Notes under the pieces: generated by a model | Seen by the model: the letters and a program-made list of their open reading frames with translations, nothing else | What the model was told of the DNA's origin: nothing | The model's database searches: none | Program-made: the position numbers and the translations under genes | DNA from: Triglochin maritima | Taxonomy: Eukaryota > Streptophyta > Magnoliopsida > Alismatales > Juncaginaceae | Assembly: GCA_963682175.1 (NCBI GenBank) | Contig: OY821790.1 | Location: 2,492,501-2,556,500, forward strand | Direction: 5' to 3' | Length of the DNA stretch: 64,000 nucleotides | Shown here: in pieces, positions 55,940-64,000 of the stretch | How positions within the stretch are numbered: the first letter of the stretch is position 1 | Layout of the letters: each line of letters starts with the position of its first letter

Positions 55940-58785
55940 ATGGAGAGTAACACTAATTAACTTAGAGAAGGATTATCTACCACTAGACCCCATTTGCTTA
56001 CCGGAAATAATTATGCACATTGGAAGAATAGAATGAGAATCTACATCCAATCAATTTGCTTAAAATGTGGATATTTCTTGGTAGTAAATATGTTCCACCC
56101 ACTAGTGAACAATTAGCAACATTAACCGATCTAATAATTGCTAATGCCAAGATGAATGCTAAACTCATGAACATATTTGCTTGTGGAGTTGATACTCAAG
56201 AATATGGTAGGATTAACGGATGTGATACCGCTTATCAGATATGGAAATTACTTGAATCTCATCATGAAGGATCATCTAGAATGAAAAAAACTAGGGTTGA
56301 TATATTTGTGCGTAAATATGAATTATTCTCTATGCAACCTGGTGAAAGTATAAGCGAGATGCACACTCGCTTCACCGAGATTACTAAAATTTGAAAAATC
56401 ATGGTAAGAAGGTGAATGAAGGTGACAAGGTGCGGAAGATTCTTCGATCTCTCTCAAGCGATTGGGAGAAAAAGACAACCGCCATTGAGGAGGCTCAAGA
56501 TCTCAACAAATTGTCAATAGAGGATCTCATCGGAAGCCTTATGGATTATGAGATTCAAATGAATGAGAGAAAAGAGATGGAGAGCTCGAAAAAGAAAGAA
56601 AAAGTTATTGCTCTCAAGGATAACTTTGAATCCAAAAAGTCGGACGACGAGGAGAGTGATAAAGAGCTTGCAATGATGGTCAAAAGATTCAAGAAGCGAT
56701 AGGTGAACGAAAAATTTCAAAGAAAGATAAGGGTGATGGAGAGAGCTCAAAAGGTCTTATTTGTTATGGATGTGATAAAGTTGGACAAATAAAGAAAGAT
56801 TGTCCCTTAATCAAATCCAAGCAAAGAAAAGAGAAAAAAAGAAGAGAGAATGAGGAAAAAGAAAGGAGATTCAAAAGAAGAGAGAAGTATAAGGAGAAGA
56901 AAAAGGCCATCAAGGCAACTTGGGATGGATCATCTGATTCATCCTCCGGTTCTTCAAGTGAGTTGGAAAATGAAGAAACTCATCTATGTCTATACACTCA
57001 AGAAGAAGTCGATGGAGAATTAGGTAGTGCATCTTCATCAAGCGAGCAAGACGATCCCAACACTTGCAATGTCGCCAAAGATGGAGAAAAAAAGGTAGTT
57101 TCAACTCATGAATCAAACTCATATGATGAATTACTTGATGCATTTCATGAATTGCTTGAAAAATGTGACATATTGAGGCATAAAAGTAAATTATCTAGGA
57201 AAGCTAATCATGATCAAGCTTGTCTAAGTGAATCATTGTCAAATGAAGTTGATAAGCTTGTGTTGGAAAATAAAGGCTTAAAAGAACTCAATGTTGAATC
57301 TCATGCTAAAGAAATACATGATCTTAGAGAATGCAATAAGCAATTGAGAGTTGATTTTGAGAAATTCACAAAAGGAAAGAAGATGCTAGACATGTTACTT
57401 GGTAGTCAAATTCAATCATTAGAAAAGCATGGCTTAGGATACATGAATGAAAATAAAAACTTTAAGAGTTATTTTGTGCATGCTTTAAATGGTGTAGTGA
57501 AAAAGAAATTTTCTTCAAATGTTTGGGTACCTAAGACCAAACAAGTTTGGGTACCTAAAGCTAACCCCAAAGGATCCAAACAAATATGGGTACCAAACTT
57601 ATCTTCTTCTTCTTTGAATGTCGGTGAAAAAAGAAAGGAAAGTGGATCGTAGATAGCGGATGTTCGAGGCATATGACGGGAGACCACTCCATGTTCAAAA
57701 CATTGAAATCAAAGAAAGGTGGAACCATCATATTTGGGGATAATTCTAAAGGTCATTATTGGCATCGGCGATGTTGGTAATAATTCTAATACCCAAATAC
57801 AAAATGTGCTTCTTGTGGATGGTTTGAAACATAATTTGATTAGTGTGAGTTTATTAACCGATAAAGGATTCTTAGTGCTCTTTGATCAACATATTGTACA
57901 CATTATTTCTAAATGTAGTTTGGAAACCACTTTTAAAGGCTATAAATATGGAAATGTTTATGTTGTGCATGTTGATAAAATTGACTCATTCTCTAAGCAA
58001 ACATGCTTAGTTGCTTTAAATGACGAATCTTGGTTATGACATAAGAGGTTAGGCCACATTAGTATGAGTCAACTTCATAAACTTGATAAATTTGACTTGG
58101 TAAGAGGATTGCCCAAATTGGATTTCAAGAAAAATAAGTTTTGCAATGCTTGTGAATTTGGAAAACAATTTAAAAGTTCTTTCAAATCAATTAACATGGT
58201 TTCTACTTCAACACCTTTGGAACTCTTGCATATGGATCTCTTTGGTCAATCTAGAACTTTTAGTCTAGGTGGCAAGAGATATGCATTTGTCATCATTGAC
58301 GATTTTACTCGATTTACTTGGGTTTTGTTTCTTGCAAACAAGAATGAAGCTTTTAAGGAATTTGAGAAATTTACAAAACGAATTCAAAGAGAAAAAAGAT
58401 CTTTGATTTTGAAATTCATAGTGATCATGATGGTGAATTTGAAAATGAAGGTTTTGAAGAATTTTGTGATTCTAATGGTATTGAGCATACATTTTCTTTC
58501 CCAAGAACTCCTCAACAAAATGGGGTAGTTGAAAGAAAGAAAGAAAGAAAGAAAGAATAGAACTCTTCAAGAAATGTCAAGAACAATGCTTTGTGAAAAT
58601 GATTTACCAAAGTATTTTTGGTGTGAAGCGGTTAACACGGTTTGTTACATTCTTAACCGTGTTTTGATTCGACCAAATTTAAATAAAACTCCTTTTGAAC
58701 TTTGGTTTGGCAAACCCCTAAAAATTTCCTATTTCAAAGCTTTTGGTTCTGAATGTTTTGTTCTCAATACCAAGGATAATTTAAA
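55940..58785 (+). pseudogene. SIRE-like copia gag-pol, truncated in integrase (element C)
   Basis: ATG at 55940, with a stop already after six codons. Gag continues (QYIWK-type region, YELFSMQPGESISEMHTRF) with a frame break near 56391. The zinc knuckle CYGCDKVGQIKKDC has Gln in place of the metal-binding His. Protease WIVDSGCSRHMTGDHSMF at about 57645 is intact in motif. A frameshift follows near 57755. Integrase shows HKRLGHIS, LHMDLFG, a frameshifted catalytic segment near 58400-58520, then NGVVER. A GAAA run at 58531-58554 adds 16 bp beside the catalytic Glu codon. The sequence stops abruptly at 58785, before reverse transcriptase, where the 5.1-kb duplicated segment starts. Confidence 0.88.
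58531..58556 (+). repeat. (GAAA)6 microsatellite in integrase
   Basis: The VERKNR region normally needs two GAAA words; six are present, a 16-bp gain that shifts the frame. Confidence 0.85.
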
Positions 58786-59403
58786 CAAATAGTCGTTGAG
58801 TACAACGGTCAAGTGTCACAAGTAAATAGCCGTTCGACACCTAAAGCGAAGAAGGACTCGGTTGAGCAATAGTCATTCCGTCATCCGAAAAAAGTAAAAT
58901 CAATTGGGCTCTAAGGCTCGATTCAAATGTGACCGTTGAAGCAAAGTCCAAAAATGGTCCAAGACTATTCGGTCGACCAAAGGTGTTTCACTCGTCCGTT
59001 GGGACAATTCCAGAGAGCATCCTATGTTTTACTGATGGGAAGGATTTGGTCATCCGATAGGTGTTTGGTGGACCGAACTAGAAATGTTTTGGTTGATTGT
59101 GAAGGGTTTGGTTTACCGAATCTAGACGGGATATAATCCTAGTGCTCAAGTTTACATAAAACTTTATGGACTCAATTAATATAAAATTACATGTCTTGGT
59201 CCAAAGCTTTGATTACAAGTCTTGATGTCTTTGTCCTAATGCTCATTTTCTTGATTTTCTTGATCAACCTATTAAGATGATTGCAAGTATACAAGTATGT
59301 ATGCAATGCATGTAATCGTGTTGGCTCACTTTGATTGATTAAAATTAGTTTGATTAATCATCAAAATTAATATAGATTAATGACAAAACCAATAGTATCA
59401 ACA
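58786..59403 (-). repeat. Truncated L2 LTR in copy 2
   Basis: Only the first 618 bp (U3 side, reverse strand) of the 1.5-kb L2 LTR is present; the rest is missing because copy 2 begins here. Confidence 0.75.
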
Positions 59404-59436
59404 CTTGTCTCATGAAATGATTAGTAAAACAAAATA

Positions 59437-60102
59437 TATGTACATATGTGCATATTGTAGGATCTAATAACCCAACAATTAGTCTAAAAGGAGGTGGTGA
59501 ATAGACTAAAAGCACTCTTAAAACTTAAGCAAGTAAAACTATGGAATAATAACAAAATAAAGTTACAAAGTGAGAAACGCAAACCACAACACCAATGTAT
59601 AGATGTTTGGATCCACCCACGGATCCTAGTCATCTCTTACGAATTGCTCCTACTTGAGCAACTTTGCATTTTCCACTATCTTATTGATTTATATTTCTTG
59701 TACTTAGGATTCAAATGTAACTTGGGCACTTGAATTCTTATTCATTCACATTGTATGGTTCATAGAAAACCTATAGAAGTCACTTGCAAAATTGCATATC
59801 AAACCGACTCTCTTAGGTGATTGAATACACGTAGAAATTTCCTTGGAACAGAGTTTCTGCTCCAGTCGGTCGACTGGTACAATATCTGGTTCGATTGAAT
59901 TTAACACTCTTGTTCCTTCTCAAAGCGGTCGACCGATCTTTTATCCTAGTTCGACCGTTAGCTTATGTTGTTTGAAGTCACGATTAGTGTGCAAATCAGT
60001 CGACCGAAGACTAATTTTGGTTCGACTGTAGTACACTTCATATTTGTCTTTAATATGACTGCTATACTTGTAGTATTCTACAACTGTCATATATACATTC
60101 TT
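59437..60102. repeat. Copy 2 of the fold-back L1 fragments
   Basis: Same head-to-head joint as 37093-37758. Confidence 0.6.
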
Positions 60103-61337
60103 TGTTGGATCGTATGGGGCTTAGTTTTAATCACTTTTAACCTTAACTACCTACTTGTTTAATCAATCAAAGAATGCATAGCGGAATTAAAACAAATAAA
60201 CAAGCAAGCAAGGTAAAAGGAAGGAAATATGCAAACCACAAAGAGACGGGGGATTTTTATAGAGGTTCGGCACCCCACCCGGGTCCTAGTTCTCTCTTGC
60301 AAGCTCCGCTCAGATCACCGAGCTCCGCTAACGACTTCAGTAACCACTCCTCGTACCGGGCCGGGAGAGAACACCTTTACAAGTCTTCAAGCTTGCGAAC
60401 AACCCTTGCCGAGCTTGACTCCTCCTCTCACAATCCGAGAGGGATACTTCGGGCTTTCACCGAAACCTTTACTTGACTTTGACAACAATAAACTTGAGTG
60501 AGACAATTACTCTCTAAACTTGAGAACACTTAACAAATATTTGGCTATGATCAAAGGTGTGGAATTTAGGCTTAGAGTGTAGGATTGAGAAATTTGGAGC
60601 TTGGGAGTTTCTCTCTAGTGTATATGACAAATGGAAGTGTGAGAGGTGTCTAATTGTGCCATGGGAACACCTATTAATAGAGTCCTAAGGTGTTATAGCC
60701 ATTGGGGGTTAAGTGTGGTAAGTTGTTGTGTAAGAAACACAATAGAAATCTGTAGCACACATTTCAGAACAAATTCGGTCGACCAGATGGGTCAAATGGT
60801 CGACCGTTTGGAAATTTGGAACTCCGTTTGGTCGACCGATAAAGGTGTGGTCGACCAGATAAGGCTATAACTTAGGTACACTTAAGTTAGCGGTCGAACA
60901 CTGAATAAGGTTCGGTCGACCGAAAACTAACATGCTCTACGGGGTTGACAAACATGATCATATTCGGTCGACCGAAACAAGGTCCACGGTCGACCAAAAA
61001 CCAACAAGCAGTTTGGGTTTGTCGAGACATCTTCAATTCGATCGACCGAATAAGGTCCTCGGTTGACCGATAGGAAAAATATTTTGGGCTATTTGTAAAT
61101 AATACGAATACGACTGTTGGTATTATACGACAATTCTAATGGTCGGAAATTTATGTTACACGGTCGACCAAAACCGGGCAGTAAAACACTAACTGGATAA
61201 TTGATTACTCGGTAGACAGTTCAGGTTAAGTGTTTAGTGGTTTCCAGTCTAAGTTTGAGTGATCTATTGAAGTCCAAATTATATGAAATTTTGTGTGTGA
61301 CTTCTATAGGGAACCTAGTGTGTTTTTGAGTAGATTT
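60103..61337 (-). repeat. Copy 2 of the interrupted gag-only-family LTR
   Basis: Equivalent to 37759-38993, with the same leader and palindrome cluster (60775-61165). Confidence 0.65.
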
Positions 61338-62653
61338 TGTTGGATCATATAGGTCGGCTATGCTAATCACTTTTAATCTAATTACCTACTTGTTTAAACA
61401 ATCAAAGATATGCAGCGGAATTTAAAACAAACAAGCAAGTGAAGGGAGAATAAAACAAACCACAATGGACACGGGGGATTTTTATAGAGGTTCAACACCC
61501 CACCCGGGTCCTAGTCCTCTTTTGCAAGCTCCGCTCGGATCACCAAGCTCCGCTCACGACTTCACTAACCACTCCCCGTTCCGGGCCGGGAGAGAACGCC
61601 TTTACAATCTTCAAGCTCGCGAACAACCCTCGCCGAGCTTGGCTCCACCTCTCACAATCCGAGAGGGATGCTTCGGGCTTTCACCGAAACCTTTACTCTT
61701 CTTTGACAGCAACAAACTTGAGTGGGACAATCACTCTCTAAACTTGAGCACACTTGAGAAGGATTGGAATTGATCTTAAGTGTGGAAATTGGAGGCTTGG
61801 AGTGTTTGGGATGATCTCTCTAATGTAGGAGGCAAATATGTGTGGGAGAGTTGTGTTAAAATGTGTTTTAGAACTCTATTTATAAGCATTATAGAGAATA
61901 AAGTCGTTGGGGTTGATTGGGTATGAGTTGGTGTAAGATACACAAAACAGAAACTTGTAGGACCCAATTCTGCCTAAAAACGGTCGACCGAAACGGGTAT
62001 GTCGTTCGACCGTTTGGTCAACATTCAGCTTTGACTCAAGTTCACTTAAGTTAACGGTCGAACGGGCTCAGGGGATTGGTCGACTGAATAAGTCCAGGCA
62101 CTTCTGGGAGACCAAATTGTGTTGGTTCGGTCGACCGCTAGGAAAGTTTCGGTCCACCGGATGTTTGGTAATTTTGGGGTATTTGGGAATAATATGAATA
62201 CGAACGTTGGGTATAATACGACAAAACAAACGGTCATGTGACACGTGTGAACGGTCGACCGAAAATGTTTAAACGGTCGACCGATTTGGTCCAGGCAGTT
62301 CAAGTTTTGTTTAGGTGTTTTCCGGTTCTAGTTTGGATGATCTATTGAAGTCCAAATTATGTGAAATTTTGTGTGTGACTTCTATAGGGAACCTAGTATG
62401 TGGTTGATTAGTTTTTAGCTCAAGTATGCTCAATTACACAAGGTTCCTAAAGACTCAAAGAAATACATGACTTCAAATGAGCTTGATTACATGTCTTGAC
62501 TTGATTTCCTTTCTTCCTTGAGTCTTGATCACCTGTAGAAGTTAGCACAAAACAATATATATGCAATGCAACATGTGTGCTACTCTACATGACCATAATT
62601 AAGATTAGGTTGATTAAATCATCAAAACATAGATGAAGGCCAAAAAGCCAACA
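61338..62653 (-). repeat. Copy 2, 3' LTR of the reverse-strand gag-only element
   Basis: Equivalent to 38994-40309. It carries three of the four substitutions seen between the copies (61545, 61971 and 62635). Confidence 0.8.
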
Positions 62654-64000
62654 ATCTCCCCTTTTTGATGATGACAACCTATATCTTAACTATATCATAA
62701 TACAAGGAATTTTTATATGTAAACTATGCATATTAATGCTCCCCTATGGATGTGCATAGTTTTTGTACAATTTTGTGATCAAATTCCAAGTTACCCCCTT
62801 AATTATCTCTCCCCCTTTGACATCCATCAGAAAATGATATTTATCAAGAAAAAATTATATGATTTAAGTTCAATGTGGATGTCTTGTAATGAAGTGGCTC
62901 CCCCTATTTTCACTTCATTACTCTAATAAAATGATATTCAATAAGCTCCCCCTATCGATATGAATATGATTTGTCAATGAAGTTCATTTTTATTTCTTCC
63001 CTATTAACATCAAGCAACTACTACAATTAAGCATGTGATGTTTTTGTTTCCCTTTTTTTACATCCATTTAAAAAATTTGACTCTAAAACTATGGATGTTT
63101 ATTCAAACATTTAAGATTTGCAATGAATGAATAAATGATATGTCAATTAAGCATATAAAACCTAGACTAGAACCAATTTATTCAAAAATTTAGAGGATAA
63201 GTAAATTATACCAACTTGAAGCTTGAATTGGTTCCAATCTTATTTGGTGATGCAACCGGATTTGAATTTGACTCTTGAGCTCACCAGGTCACCACTGATT
63301 CCCTCCTCAAGCATCTACAAGTGTAGATTTAGGTACCCAAACGACTTTGGGTCCTTCAATATTAGCTTTGGGAATCCAAACCATTTTGGTTTTGAGAGCC
63401 CACACACTTGAAGAATTATGATTAATGAACATATGCTTGCCATTTAGTGTAGTGTGAGATACATGGTTTTTCAATTTAGAATTGTATTCTAAACCATGTT
63501 TTTGCAAAGATTGTCTTTGACTACCTAATAGCATGTTAAGCATTTTAGTTCCATTAGTGAATCTTTCTAAATCTTTTCTTAATTACACATTGCAAGCTTG
63601 AAGATTTAGTTGTTCACAATCTATAGGTGTTGCTTTCAATTTATCAATAGTTGATGTATTATTTTCAAATTTAGCAAGAACCTCATTCTTCTCATTCATG
63701 CATGTTTCAATTTGACTTTGGAGATCTTTGATTAGCTTCCTAGCACTTTTGTTCTTTTCACAAATGATCTCATATTGTTTAACTAAGTCATGAAATGCAT
63801 TTTGAAGCTCATCATGTGTATAATTTTCGTTATTTCCACTAGAGTTTGAGCTATCACTATAATATGACTTAGTTGAGCATGAATGTGATTTTCTAGAGTA
63901 AGAGTTAGAAGATACCTCACTTCCTTCATCTTGAATTGCCATGTAGCACATATGTGCATATTCCTTTGTTGATGAAGGTACGGTTGATTTGGATGATGAT
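62654..64000 (-). mobile_element. Internal region of gag-only element, running off the window
   Basis: Reverse strand. The gag C-terminal tail is at 63543-63307 and the gag middle segment at 63951-63583. The latter continues past the duplication border into FMAI-like sequence (MCYMAIQDEGSEV), matching element B's CFMAIEDNQSEV. This shows that copy 2 preserves the original element structure at this border. It extends beyond 64000. Confidence 0.82.

Larger units (their letters stand above)
58786..63876. repeat. 5,091-bp duplicated segment, copy 2
   Basis: Near-identical to 36442-41532. It starts abruptly after the truncated copia C and runs without a break into further gag sequence at 63877, so its right border is natural and its left border is artificial. 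This is the mirror image of copy 1. Confidence 0.95.

Overview
This window is nuclear DNA of a flowering plant; I cannot name the species. The evidence is spliced genes with GT..AG introns, an AT-rich background, and dense nested plant transposons (Ty1/copia LTR elements with tRNA-Met-type primer sites, hAT, MULE and CACTA-like DNA elements). There are no rRNA or tRNA genes, no CRISPR array and no bacterial-style operons.

Host genes. Two single-copy genes sit head to head in the only quiet stretch (about 16-29 kb). A complete seven-exon gene for translin-associated factor X (TRAX) runs on the minus strand (20943 down to 16060, 280 aa). A complete seven-exon gene for protein arginine methyltransferase 3 (PRMT3) runs on the plus strand (25483-29230, 587 aa). 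Between them lies a decayed hAT transposon (about 21812-25180) carrying a nested 700-bp hAT-type MITE with a perfect 8-bp target duplication. A second, truncated copy of the PRMT3 promoter and first codons lies on the TRAX side of the hAT. A third host-derived gene, a cytosolic sulfotransferase at 41.5-42.2 kb, has lost its 3' part and is joined in frame to retroelement gag sequence.

Layout. 1-1330: 3' part of a copia-type LTR. 1335-2275: a degenerate TCTGGAC repeat field. 2.4-4.0 kb: reverse-strand copia gag-pol pseudogene. 6.9-9.05 kb: possible gypsy-type LTR. 9928-15708: almost complete Tork/Tnt1-like copia element with CATAC target duplications and only two in-frame stops. 16-29 kb: TRAX, hAT and PRMT3. 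29.2-34.1 kb: intergenic, with an unrecognised duplicated coding relic. 34.1-41.5 kb: nested reverse-strand SIRE-like LTRs and a gag-only element. 41.5-42.2 kb: broken sulfotransferase. 42.4-49.1 kb: element with about 230-bp inverted ends, split by a complete gag-only LTR element (43322-48586). 49.9-53.2 kb: MULE transposase facing a plant-mobile-domain gene. 53.6-53.9 kb: CACTA-like end. 54.3-58.8 kb: truncated SIRE-like copia. 58.8-63.9 kb: a near-identical second copy of 36442-41532.

Two signals stand out. First, the U3 regions of LTRs from at least two copia lineages are filled with the palindrome CGGTCGACCG. The sites are not random: they come in pairs with a fixed centre-to-centre distance of 22 bp (12-bp spacer of variable sequence), or 19 bp in some families. 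Second, a 5,091-bp segment occurs at both ends of a 17,253-bp block (41533-58785). The outer junctions are continuous elements and the inner junctions are truncated genes, as if a foreign block had been inserted with a 5-kb target duplication, or as if the assembly were faulty here.
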